DNA from: Nitrospira bacterium HGW-Nitrospira-1
GTDB taxonomy: Bacteria; Nitrospirota; Thermodesulfovibrionia; Thermodesulfovibrionales; UBA6898
Length of the DNA: 13,466 nucleotides
Direction of reading: 5' to 3'
Assembly: GCA_002839535.1 (NCBI GenBank)
Contig: PGYF01000016.1
Location: 16,356-29,821 of the forward strand
Part shown: positions 7,572 through 13,466 of the stretch, piece by piece
Numbering within the stretch: position 1 is the first letter of the stretch
How the letters are laid out: each line of letters begins with the position of its first letter
The notes under the pieces: model-generated
What the model was told of the DNA's origin: nothing
What the model saw: only the letters and a program-made list of their open reading frames with translations
Databases searched by the model: none
Translations under genes and position numbers: made by a program

Positions 7572-8990
7572 TTACCTCGACCAGCCGAGTTTCTTTGCGT
7601 TCTCCTCGACCTCTTCGATGCTGCCGGTCATATAGAATGCCTGTTCAGGCACATCATCGTATTCTCCGCTGACAAGCGCCTTAAAGCTCTTTATGGTTTC
7701 TTCAACCTTGACATATTTGCCCGGCCTGCCGGTGAAGACTTCAGCAACATGGAACGGCTGGCTGAGGAACCTCTGGATCTTTCTCGCGCGGGAAACCGTT
7801 ATCTTGTCGTCTTCTGAAAGTTCTTCCATACCAAGGATCGCAATGATGTCCTGGAGTTCTTTATATCTCTGGAGGACCTTCTGAACACTTCTTGCTACAG
7901 CATAATGTTCCTCGCCGATTACCTTTGGATCGAGGATTCTGGATGTTGAATCCAGAGGGTCAACAGCAGGATAAATTCCAAGTTCTGAAATCTGCCGCGA
8001 CAGAACGACAGTCCCGTCAAGGTGCGTAAATGCAGTCGCAACCGCAGGGTCGGTAAGGTCGTCGGCAGGAACATAGATTGCCTGCATGGATGTGATAGCG
8101 CCTTTTTTCGTTGTCGTGATCCTCTCCTGGAGGATACCCATGTCAGTGCCGAGCGTAGGCTGGTAACCAACAGAGGAAGGCATTCTGCCGAGCAGCGCTG
8201 AAAGCTCCGCTCCTGCAAGGGTATACCTGAAGATGTTATCAATAAAGATAAGAACGTCCTGTCCCTCATCCCTGAAGTATTCAGCGGAGGTAAGAGCAGT
8301 GAGCGCAACCCTTGCCCTTGCTCCAGGCGGCTCGTTCATCTGGCCGTATATGAGCGCAACCTTCGGGAGAACGCCGGAGTGCTTCATTTCCCCGTAGAGG
8401 TCATTTCCCTCTCTCGTTCTCTCGCCGACTCCTGCAAAGACCGAGACGCCGCCGTGCTTCATGGCGATGTTATGGATCATCTCCATGATAACAACGGTCT
8501 TTCCAACACCTGCGCCGCCGAACATGCCCATCTTACCGCCGCGGACAAAGGGTACAAGGAGGTCAAAAACCTTAACCCCGGTCTCAAACACCTGGGTGAC
8601 CGGTTCCTGTGAGGCAAAGTCAGGGGCAAGTCTGTGGATAGGAAGCCTCTTATCTGATTTAACAGGGCCGAGCTTGTCAATAGGATCACCGACAACATTC
8701 AGAATCCTTCCCAGCGCGCCGGTCCCAACAGGGACGGTAATCGGCAGGCCGGTATCAACAGCCGGCATTCCCCTGACAAGACCGTCAGTTGCCTGCATGG
8801 CAACAGTCCTGACCTTGCCGTCGCCGAGGTGCAGAGCCACCTCAAGCGTAATGTCAAAATCACGTGTGCCCTTAGCCGGATCGCCTTTTTGCTCAATCTT
8901 CAAGGCGTTAAGGATGTCCGGCATCTTCTCTTCAAACTCAACGTCCACAACCGCACCGATAACCTGAGATATCTTTCCTGTATTGCTCAT
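7572..8990 (-). CDS. atpD: ATP synthase F1 subunit beta
   Basis: The catalytic subunit, three copies per F1. It has 472 residues, standard. The Walker A motif GGAGVGKT is at 158-165 and the catalytic glutamate at E190 in GVGERTREGND. The Walker B region is VLIFIDNIFRYTLAGAE, and the DELSEED-loop equivalent reads MEELSEDD before RARKIQRFLSQPFHVAEVFTG. All nucleotide-site residues appear present. The upstream frame is closed by a TAA just before the ATG, so the start at 8990 is firm. GGGGG (8998-9002) with a 7-base spacer is its own ribosome binding site, and the stop of a 9-codon ORF upstream overlaps this ATG (see 8987-9016). Confidence 0.98.
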   Translation of the reverse strand: MSNTGKISQVIGAVVDVEFEEKMPDILNALKIEQKGDPAKGTRDFDITLEVALHLGDGKVRTVAMQATDGLVRGMPAVDTGLPITVPVGTGALGRILNVVGDPIDKLGPVKSDKRLPIHRLAPDFASQEPVTQVFETGVKVFDLLVPFVRGGKMGMFGGAGVGKTVVIMEMIHNIAMKHGGVSVFAGVGERTREGNDLYGEMKHSGVLPKVALIYGQMNEPPGARARVALTALTSAEYFRDEGQDVLIFIDNIFRYTLAGAELSALLGRMPSSVGYQPTLGTDMGILQERITTTKKGAITSMQAIYVPADDLTDPAVATAFTHLDGTVVLSRQISELGIYPAVDPLDSTSRILDPKVIGEEHYAVARSVQKVLQRYKELQDIIAILGMEELSEDDKITVSRARKIQRFLSQPFHVAEVFTGRPGKYVKVEETIKSFKALVSGEYDDVPEQAFYMTGSIEEVEENAKKLGWSR

Positions 8991-9016
8991 TGATTAACCC
9001 CCGAATATATTTTCAT
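8987..9016 (-). CDS. Putative 9-codon leader ORF between atpG and atpD
   Basis: On the minus strand an ATG at 9016 opens MKIYSGVNQ and stops at TGA 8987-8989, which overlaps the atpD ATG (8988-8990) in the ATGA arrangement used elsewhere in this window. It is preceded by two strong Shine-Dalgarno-like stretches: AGGAG at 9026-9030 and AAGGA at 9021-9025. The purine-rich site is stronger than the GGGGG in front of atpD itself. If translated, the ORF would bring terminating ribosomes to the atpD start and raise beta synthesis. It could instead be the accidental remnant of an older start region. Confidence 0.4.
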   Translation of the reverse strand: MKIYSGVNQ

Positions 9017-9032
9017 TTTTTCCTTCTCCTTT

Positions 9033-9902
9033 TTATCCTTTAAGGGCCTCGACGCCGCCGACGATGTCCATGAGTTCCTTGGTGATGGTAGCCTGTCTTG
9101 CCTTGTTGTACTGGAGTGTAAGGCTTGAAATCATATCGTTTGCGCTCTTGGTTGCGTTCTCCATGGCCGCCATCCTTGCCGCCTCCTCAGAGGCCTGTGA
9201 CTCAATAAGCGCCCTGAATATCTGTATTTCAACGTTCTTTGGGACCAGCCTGCTGAATATCTCCTGCTTCGTGGGTTCGTAGATAAAATTATAGACAGGG
9301 AGAGCTTCTTCCGAAGCCTCAAGCGGGGTCAGAGGAAGAAGTCTTGCAATAACCACTTTCTGCGCAATAGCTGATTTGAATTCATTGTAGACAAGAATGA
9401 CCTCGTCTACTGATTCATCGGTATATTTTTCTATAATCTCAGCGGCAATCTCCCGGGCGTTTGCATAGGAGATTTTTCCTGAGATTCCTGTCCAGGCTTT
9501 TTTCAGCTCCACATTTCTCCGTTTGAAATAATCACCGGCCTTTCTGCCTACGCAGCTGATCGCAACGTCAAAGCCTTCCTTTTTCAGCCCGGCGATATGT
9601 TTGACGCCGGCCTTCAGAATATTCGTATTAAAGGCGCCGCAGAGCCCGCGGTCACTGGTGATAACCAGAACCTCGATATTCTTTCGCGGTCTTACCGCAA
9701 GGAGGGGATGGATTTCTCCTTCAGCGCCGCCTGCAAGGCTTGAGAGAATATTAGCCATCCGATCAGCATAGGGCCTGAGTTCGAACATCCTCTGCTGGGC
9801 CTTTCTGAACTTCGCGGCTGACACCATCTTCATAGCCTTGGTGATTTTGCTGGTGCTCTGTACGGCCTTTATTCTTCTCTTTATATCTCTTAATGTCGCC
9901 AT
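9033..9902 (-). CDS. atpG: ATP synthase F1 subunit gamma
   Basis: The rotor shaft of F1. It has 289 residues, standard. The N-terminal helix MATLRDIKRRIKAVQSTSKITKAMKMV and the C-terminal helix around NATKSANDMISSL and ITKELMDIVGGVEALKG are the two halves of the coiled coil that enters the alpha3-beta3 ring. The middle Rossmann-like domain includes ITSDRGLCGAFNTNI. No extra insertion like the cyanobacterial or chloroplast redox loop is seen. AGGAG stands about 5 bases before the ATG. An 82-bp gap containing a heptamer repeat array separates it from atpA upstream. Confidence 0.97.
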   Translation of the reverse strand: MATLRDIKRRIKAVQSTSKITKAMKMVSAAKFRKAQQRMFELRPYADRMANILSSLAGGAEGEIHPLLAVRPRKNIEVLVITSDRGLCGAFNTNILKAGVKHIAGLKKEGFDVAISCVGRKAGDYFKRRNVELKKAWTGISGKISYANAREIAAEIIEKYTDESVDEVILVYNEFKSAIAQKVVIARLLPLTPLEASEEALPVYNFIYEPTKQEIFSRLVPKNVEIQIFRALIESQASEEAARMAAMENATKSANDMISSLTLQYNKARQATITKELMDIVGGVEALKG

Positions 9903-9916
9903 AACTCTCCTATATC

Positions 9917-9951
9917 GTGATGCGTAATGTGTGATGGGTAATGGGTAAAGG
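9917..9951 (+). repeat. Heptanucleotide repeat array in the atpA-atpG gap
   Basis: Five consecutive 7-bp units on the + strand: GTGATGC, GTAATGT, GTGATGG, GTAATGG, GTAAAGG. All begin GTRA. The array occupies nearly half of the 82-bp gap between atpA and atpG, ending about 7 bases before the atpG ribosome binding site region. No coding function is seen for the gap. Confidence 0.8.
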
Positions 9952-9984
9952 ACCCAAAAATCCCAAACTCAGTCATCACTGTTG

Positions 9985-11493
9985 TCAGGGCTGAAAGGCC
10001 TTCTTGAATTCCTCAAGCGCTGCGATCAGCTTTGACTTGAGTTCGTCGTCAATAACCTTCTTGTCTTCCAGTTCCTTCATAACGCCTGCCTTGCGGTCTT
10101 TCATGAAACGGAGGAACTCCTCCTCAAACTTTTTCACAGCTTCGACAGGAATATCGTCAAGGAAACCCTGGGTAGCGGCAAACAGGACTGAGACCTGTTC
10201 GACCATGGACATCGGCACATACTGGTCCTGTTTGAGGAGTTCGACCATCCTCTTTCCTCTTTCGATCTGCGCCAGTGTTGACTTATCAAGGTCGCTGCCG
10301 AACTGCGCAAATGCAGCCAACTCTCTGAACTGCGCAAGATCAAGCCTGAGAGTTCCTGCGACCTGCTTCATCGCCTTTGTCTGTGCAGCGCCGCCGACCC
10401 GGCTGACCGAAAGACCAACGTTAACAGCAGGTCTGACACCGGCATAAAACAGTTCTGGTTCAAGATAGATCTGACCGTCGGTAATCGAGATAACGTTCGT
10501 CGGGATATAACCGGAAACATCACCGGCCTGCGTCTCGATGATCGGAAGAGCGGTCAGAGAACCTGCTCCGAGTTCATCAGAGAGTTTCGCAGACCTTTCG
10601 AGCAGTCTTGAATGGAGATAGAAAACGTCTCCCGGAAATGCCTCACGACCTGGCGGACGCCTCAGAAGCAGAGAAAGCTGCCTGTAGGCTGTTGCCTGTT
10701 TGCTCAGGTCATCATATACGATCAATGCATGCTTGCCGCTGTCCCTGAAAAACTCACCCATAGTGCAGCCGGTGTAAGGGGCGATATACTGGAGCGGGGC
10801 AGGCTCACTGGCTGTTGCTGAAACAATGATTGTATGCTCCATGGCGCCGTTCTCTTCAAGTATCTTCATAATGTTGGCGACATTCGACCGCTTCTGACCG
10901 ATAGCAACATAGATGCAGGTAACGTCTCCGCCCTTCTGGTTGATAATTGCGTCGAGGGCCACTGCTGTCTTTCCTGTCTGGCGGTCGCCGATGATAAGCT
11001 CTCTCTGTCCTCTGCCAATGGGGATCATGGAGTCTATGGCCTTAAGACCGGTCTGGAGAGGCTCATGAACGGATTTTCTTTCGATAATACCAGGGGCCAC
11101 AATGTCAACAATACGCATCTCCTTAGTATTGATCGGCCCTTTGCCGTCAATAGGCTGTCCAATGGCATTGACCACCCGTCCGCGCAGTTCGTTGCCCACA
11201 GGAACAGACATAATCCTGCCTGTGCGCTTTACGATGTCACCTTCATGGATAAAGGAGTCTTCACCGAAGAGAACCGCTCCAACAGAATCTTCCTCAAGGT
11301 TGAGCGCCATACCCATGACGCCGCCCGGGAACTCAAGAAGCTCTGACGCCATACATTTATCAAGGCCGTAGATACTTGCGATACCGTCGCCGACAGATAT
11401 AATAGAGCCAACCTCGCTGACGTCAACCTTTTTTTCAAAATCCGCTATCTGTTTCCTTAAAAGTTCACTGATTTCCTCTACCTTAATCTCCAT
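9985..11493 (-). CDS. atpA: ATP synthase F1 subunit alpha
   Basis: The non-catalytic nucleotide-binding subunit, three copies per F1. It has 502 residues, standard. The Walker A motif GDRQTGKT is at 169-176. Also present are the N-terminal VGDGIASIYGL beta-barrel segment, LIVYDDLSKQATAYRQLSLL, RPPGREAFPGDVFYLHSRLLERSA, and the arginine-finger motif SVSRVGGAAQ. All conserved blocks are intact. The ATG at 11493 is preceded by AAGGGG at a spacing of about 8, which is also the end of atpH; the intergenic gap is 4 bases. The C-terminal region is helical and ordinary. Confidence 0.98.
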   Translation of the reverse strand: MEIKVEEISELLRKQIADFEKKVDVSEVGSIISVGDGIASIYGLDKCMASELLEFPGGVMGMALNLEEDSVGAVLFGEDSFIHEGDIVKRTGRIMSVPVGNELRGRVVNAIGQPIDGKGPINTKEMRIVDIVAPGIIERKSVHEPLQTGLKAIDSMIPIGRGQRELIIGDRQTGKTAVALDAIINQKGGDVTCIYVAIGQKRSNVANIMKILEENGAMEHTIIVSATASEPAPLQYIAPYTGCTMGEFFRDSGKHALIVYDDLSKQATAYRQLSLLLRRPPGREAFPGDVFYLHSRLLERSAKLSDELGAGSLTALPIIETQAGDVSGYIPTNVISITDGQIYLEPELFYAGVRPAVNVGLSVSRVGGAAQTKAMKQVAGTLRLDLAQFRELAAFAQFGSDLDKSTLAQIERGKRMVELLKQDQYVPMSMVEQVSVLFAATQGFLDDIPVEAVKKFEEEFLRFMKDRKAGVMKELEDKKVIDDELKSKLIAALEEFKKAFQP

Positions 11494-11497
11494 TGAA

Positions 11498-12037
11498 TCA
11501 CCCCTTTATAAGTTCATCTTTTAATAATCTGAGCTGACCTTTAATGCTGCTGTCGTACATGGCGCTTCCCACCTTGACCAGAATACCGCCAAGGAGTGAA
11601 GGGTCCATGACATACTCTATATCAACATCCTTCCCAATAAGCTTTTTCAGAGAGACCTTAAGCCTTTCTTCATGCCTTGCGCTTAGCTCTACAGGAGTCA
11701 GCACCGTGGCCTTTGCCCTTTTCTTTTTTTCCAGATAGATCGCTGTTGCCGCCTGTATGACTTCGGCAAGCGCTGAGATCACCCTGATCTGCGCAAGATG
11801 GCCGACAAATTTGACCATCTTCTCCGACAGACCTATGCGGGCAGCCGCCTGCTTCAGGCCGCTCTCCCTTTCGGCTGAAGAGAAGCCGGGATTTACCAGA
11901 AGGCTCCTGAACTCCGCGCTCTTTGCCATGAGGTTTTCTATCAGCGCAAGCTCAGTTAAGGCCTTTGGCGCATCTTCGAGCCCCACGATACTGATAAGAG
12001 TCTTTGCGTACTTTTTGGCTTTTTTTACCGGTTTCAA
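11498..12037 (-). CDS. atpH: ATP synthase F1 subunit delta
   Basis: The peripheral-stalk cap that ties the b dimer to the top of the alpha3-beta3 ring (the OSCP homologue). It has 179 residues, the normal length. The N-terminal helical domain (KKAKKYAKTLISIVGLEDAPKAL) is followed by the family's C-terminal signature DPSLLGGILVKVGSAMYDSSIKGQLRLLKDEL. The start is TTG at 12037, overlapping the atpF TGA (12034-12036). GAGGG at 12044-12048 with a 6-base spacer supports it, and there is no nearby ATG. The weak start codon may tune dosage, since only one delta is needed per complex against three alpha and three beta. Confidence 0.95.
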   Translation of the reverse strand: MKPVKKAKKYAKTLISIVGLEDAPKALTELALIENLMAKSAEFRSLLVNPGFSSAERESGLKQAAARIGLSEKMVKFVGHLAQIRVISALAEVIQAATAIYLEKKKRAKATVLTPVELSARHEERLKVSLKKLIGKDVDIEYVMDPSLLGGILVKVGSAMYDSSIKGQLRLLKDELIKG

Positions 12038-12690
12038 TTTTTACCCTCGATCTTTGCCAAAGATTCTTCAAGTAATTTCAACTGTTCATCTTTTGAGAGT
12101 TTTTCTTTCAGCTTTTTCTCTGCAAGCTTCATCGCTATCTCTACAGCCTCCTGTTTTATTGATTCCTTAGCCGTCTTTACCTCGTAATCAATATTGGTCC
12201 TCGCCTGTTGGAGTATCCTTGCCTTTAGTTTGTCTCCCTCTTCCATCAGCCGGGCCTTTTCATTTTCGCCTGACTGCCTGGCAGAAGCGATAATATGCTC
12301 AATCTCCGAGTCTTTTACCTTAAGCCTTTCTTCAACTTCTGCAAGAGCCTTCTTTGCAAGTTCTTTTGCCTCCCGCGCTTCACGAAGCGATTGCTCAATC
12401 AGTTCTGTCCTCTTTTTGAAAAAGCCCTTGATATCCATTTTTTTCATGAAGAAGACCATGACCCCTACAAGAATCAGGAAGTTGATAACCGGCCATATAT
12501 ATGCCTTTAATATTGAGCCAACTGAGGCAGCTTCTTCACCGCCGCCCTCGCCTGCAAAGGCAAATGAAACAAATAATAGTAAACAGTAAATAGTGAATAG
12601 TGAATAGCGTAAAAATACAGGTTTGAACCCCTGCCCCCTGATTCTTAACTTGTGACTTGTGACTTGTGACTTGTGAATGCTTTTCTTCAT
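12034..12690 (-). CDS. atpF: ATP synthase F0 subunit b, with repeat-encoded signal peptide
   Basis: A peripheral-stalk subunit, 218 residues. Residues 1-46 look like a signal peptide: a long basic n-region, a hydrophobic core from about Y29 to F45, and likely cleavage after FAFA-46. An acidic, glycine-rich linker (GEGGGEEAA) comes next, then the membrane helix (about 60-81, ending VGVMVFFMKKMDIKGFF) and a long charged helical stalk to the C-terminus. Signal-peptide-bearing b subunits are known in deltaproteobacteria. The odd part is residues 6-14 and 28-39, which are encoded by two heptamer tandem arrays (12648-12675, 12574-12608). No alternative start codon lies between them and the cleavage site. 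The ATG overlaps the atpF' stop (ATGA), with only a weak ribosome binding site. Confidence 0.93.
   Translation of the reverse strand: MKKSIHKSQVTSHKLRIRGQGFKPVFLRYSLFTIYCLLLFVSFAFAGEGGGEEAASVGSILKAYIWPVINFLILVGVMVFFMKKMDIKGFFKKRTELIEQSLREAREAKELAKKALAEVEERLKVKDSEIEHIIASARQSGENEKARLMEEGDKLKARILQQARTNIDYEVKTAKESIKQEAVEIAMKLAEKKLKEKLSKDEQLKLLEESLAKIEGKN
12574..12608 (+). repeat. Heptanucleotide array coding the AtpF signal-peptide core
   Basis: Five degenerate 7-bp units on the + strand: TAATAGT, AAACAGT, AAATAGT, GAATAGT, GAATAGC (equivalently GTRAAYA when phased on GT). Read on the minus strand the units approximate TATTCAC and supply codons for residues 28-39 of AtpF, which is most of the hydrophobic stretch. 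Confidence 0.8.
12648..12675 (+). repeat. Heptanucleotide array coding the AtpF n-region
   Basis: Four perfect head-to-tail copies of ACTTGTG (phased on GT: GTGACTT). On the minus strand they encode residues 6-14 (HKSQVTSHK) at the N-terminus of AtpF, 15 bases after its start codon. Because 7 is not a multiple of 3, each copy is read in a different frame. Perfect copies suggest recent expansion. Confidence 0.9.
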
Positions 12691-13109
12691 ACATTTACCA
12701 GCTTTCCGACAATTTCATCGGAGAACTTTTCAATATCAGCCCTGAGGGACTTCCGTGCCTTTTCTCCCTCGTTTCTTAATTCTTCCCTTGCCTTCTGAAG
12801 CATCCCTGCTGCAATTGCCTCAGCATCTGAAAGAAGACTCCTCTGGACTGCCAGTCCATCATTCCTGAGTCCCTCAAAGGCCTCTTTTGCCTTGCTTCTG
12901 GCCTCAGAGATTTCTTTGTTCATGCGCTCAATACCCCCTTCTTTTCTGCTGCCCATCTCTTTTGCAGCCTCAAGGGAATTTTTTATCGTGTCTTCCCTTT
13001 CCTGAAATACTTTAAGAAGGGGCCTGAAAAGGATAATGTTCAGAATATATACGAGGCCTAAAAAATTGGCAGTCAAAATCAAAAGCCAAAGCTTATCAAT
13101 GTCAAGCAT
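12687..13109 (-). CDS. atpF': ATP synthase F0 subunit b' (second b-type subunit)
   Basis: A peripheral-stalk subunit, 140 residues, that would pair with AtpF as a b/b' heterodimer. One membrane helix lies near the N-terminus (about residues 7-27, LWLLILTANFLGLVYILNIILF), followed by RPLLKVFQEREDTI and an uninterrupted charged helix to the end, the usual b-type layout. In Geobacter-type operons the equivalent gene is called atpX. The start is ATG 13109 with GAGGG (13117-13121) 7 bases before it. An in-frame TTG further upstream, at 13151, would fall at the promoter -10 and is rejected. It is the first gene of the operon and overlaps atpF by ATGA. Confidence 0.92.
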   Translation of the reverse strand: MLDIDKLWLLILTANFLGLVYILNIILFRPLLKVFQEREDTIKNSLEAAKEMGSRKEGGIERMNKEISEARSKAKEAFEGLRNDGLAVQRSLLSDAEAIAAGMLQKAREELRNEGEKARKSLRADIEKFSDEIVGKLVNV

Positions 13110-13151
13110 CTTAATTCCCTCGATGTTTGGATTTTGCTGAAAAACTCTCAA

Positions 13152-13181
13152 AGATTAGCATAGAGATATTTTGGTTGTCAA
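13152..13181 (-). promoter_or_regulatory. Promoter of the atp operon
   Basis: On the minus strand, a perfect TTGACA (-35, at 13176-13181) is followed by an 18-base spacer and TAATCT (13152-13157), which has a TGC extension just before it like an extended -10. GCTAAT at a 16-base spacing is an alternative -10. The region upstream of the -35 (about 13182-13205) is A- and T-run rich, like an UP element. The predicted leader to the atpF' ATG is about 35-40 bases and has no obvious regulatory fold. Confidence 0.7.
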
Positions 13182-13286
13182 GGGAATTTCTATTAAAAAA
13201 TAAGAGGTTATCTTAATATTTACCTATAAGTTCATAAGGAAATTTTATTGCCTGAAAAATAAATGTTTTGAGCGGTTTTAATGAAT

Positions 13287-13329
13287 AAGCAATTCATCCC
13301 TGTGCTCTTGGCACAGGGATGAATTGCTT
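13287..13329. repeat. 19-bp perfect hairpin between nuclease gene and atp promoter
   Basis: The arms 13287-13305 and 13311-13329 are perfect reverse complements (19 bp, core CATCCCTGTGC / GCACAGGGATG) around the 5-base loop TCTTG. The stem begins and ends AAGCAATT / AATTGCTT. No run of T follows on either strand, so it is not a textbook terminator, although it lies where the nuclease transcript would end. It could also be a dispersed palindromic element. The rest of 13182-13286 is A+T-rich with no gene seen. Confidence 0.8.
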
Positions 13330-13339
13330 CCTAATTTGT

Positions 13340-13411
13340 GTCATTCCACGACCCCCCTCCGTCATTGCACGACCCCCCTCCGTCATTCTCCGGCTTGACC
13401 GGAGAATCCAG
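13340..13411. repeat. Tandem 21-bp units ending in a palindromic (REP-like) element
   Basis: Two 21-bp units start GTCATTCCACGACC (13340-13360) and GTCATTGCACGACC (13361-13381) and differ at one base. They run directly into a third GTCATT that opens a hairpin: ATTCTCCGG (13385-13393), loop CTTGA, CCGGAGAAT (13399-13407), then CCAG. The form GTCATT-palindrome-AATCCAG resembles dispersed intergenic palindromes common in many bacterial genomes. The hairpin also forms the last codons of the nuclease gene on the minus strand. Confidence 0.75.
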
Positions 13412-13466
13412 ATATTAAATCTTCATACAAATCCTTCCACTCAGGATTCGTTTTTTCAATGAGATC
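13383..13466 (-). CDS. C-terminal end of a GIY-YIG family nuclease (partial)
   Basis: A minus-strand frame open from the window edge to TGA at 13383-13385, 27 residues visible. It reads DLIEKTNPEWKDLYEDLI and then SGFSGQAGE. The IEKTNPEWKDLYEDL stretch matches the characteristic tail of small single-domain GIY-YIG proteins (UPF0213/COG2827 type), which end in a NP-W-DLY motif. The catalytic GIY-YIG region is outside the window, so the call rests on this short tail. The last residues, from about SGFSG onward, and the stop are encoded by the palindromic element at 13385-13411, so the natural C-terminus has been extended or replaced by repeat sequence. Confidence 0.6.
   Translation of the reverse strand, partial: DLIEKTNPEWKDLYEDLISGFSGQAGE

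Noticed and set aside
8461..8967. 168-codon plus-strand ORF opposite atpD
   Set aside because: Antisense to a highly conserved gene; its serine/threonine/proline-rich composition reflects atpD codon usage.
13110..13151. N-terminal extension of atpF' from a TTG at 13151
   Set aside because: It would begin at the -10 element, while ATG 13109 has GAGGG at ideal spacing.
13294..13386. 30-codon minus-strand ORF through the 21-bp repeats (MTEGGRA repeated)
   Set aside because: Its ATG overlaps the nuclease stop and the repeats contain GGAGG, so it could be translated, but it runs through repeat and hairpin DNA and is best explained as a by-product of a unit length divisible by three.
13340..13411. 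CRISPR array
   Set aside because: The units abut directly without spacers and one member is a palindrome of different length.
1..13466. tRNA, rRNA or riboswitch
   Set aside because: No cloverleaf, rRNA-like block or recognisable aptamer was seen in the few intergenic gaps.

Overview
The window is chromosomal DNA from a diderm bacterium with a lipopolysaccharide outer membrane: it carries an LptD gene, and the ATP synthase b subunit has a signal peptide. Paired b' and b subunit genes, an F1 operon lacking the a and c subunit genes, and the order trpB-trpA-accD-folC-lptD fit a Nitrospirota or deltaproteobacterial-type (Geobacter-like) lineage. That placement is inferred from gene order and general protein character; no search was run.

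Layout. Positions 1-960 are a visibly A+T-richer stretch with a BRO-N/phage-antirepressor-like gene and a 30-codon remnant. It abuts trpB, whose start codon is poor, so this looks like an insertion or breakpoint upstream of the trp genes. Positions 1016-7147 (+) form one tightly packed operon: trpB, trpA (tryptophan synthase), accD (acetyl-CoA carboxylase carboxyltransferase beta), folC (folate synthesis) and lptD (LPS assembly). All junctions except trpA/accD (42 bp) are 4-base ATGA overlaps. Positions 7153-13109 (-) are the F1F0 ATP synthase operon, transcribed right to left from a TTGACA-type promoter near 13152-13181: atpF', atpF, atpH, atpA, atpG, atpD, atpC. The two operons converge with only 5 bp between stop codons. 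At the right edge is the end of a GIY-YIG-type nuclease gene on the minus strand, running into a palindromic repeat, with a second, 19-bp hairpin between it and the atp promoter.

Most of the window is core metabolism. The unexpected signal is in repeats. Three separate heptanucleotide arrays, all fitting GTRANNN on the + strand, lie inside the atp operon. Two of them are coding and supply part of the n-region and most of the hydrophobic core of the AtpF signal peptide. A 9-codon ORF with a strong ribosome binding site lies between atpG and atpD, and its stop overlaps the atpD start. The GIY-YIG nuclease ends inside a palindromic repeat, which suggests a small repeat-associated mobile unit. 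The AtpF array and the GIY-YIG/palindrome arrangement are the best candidates for something undescribed.
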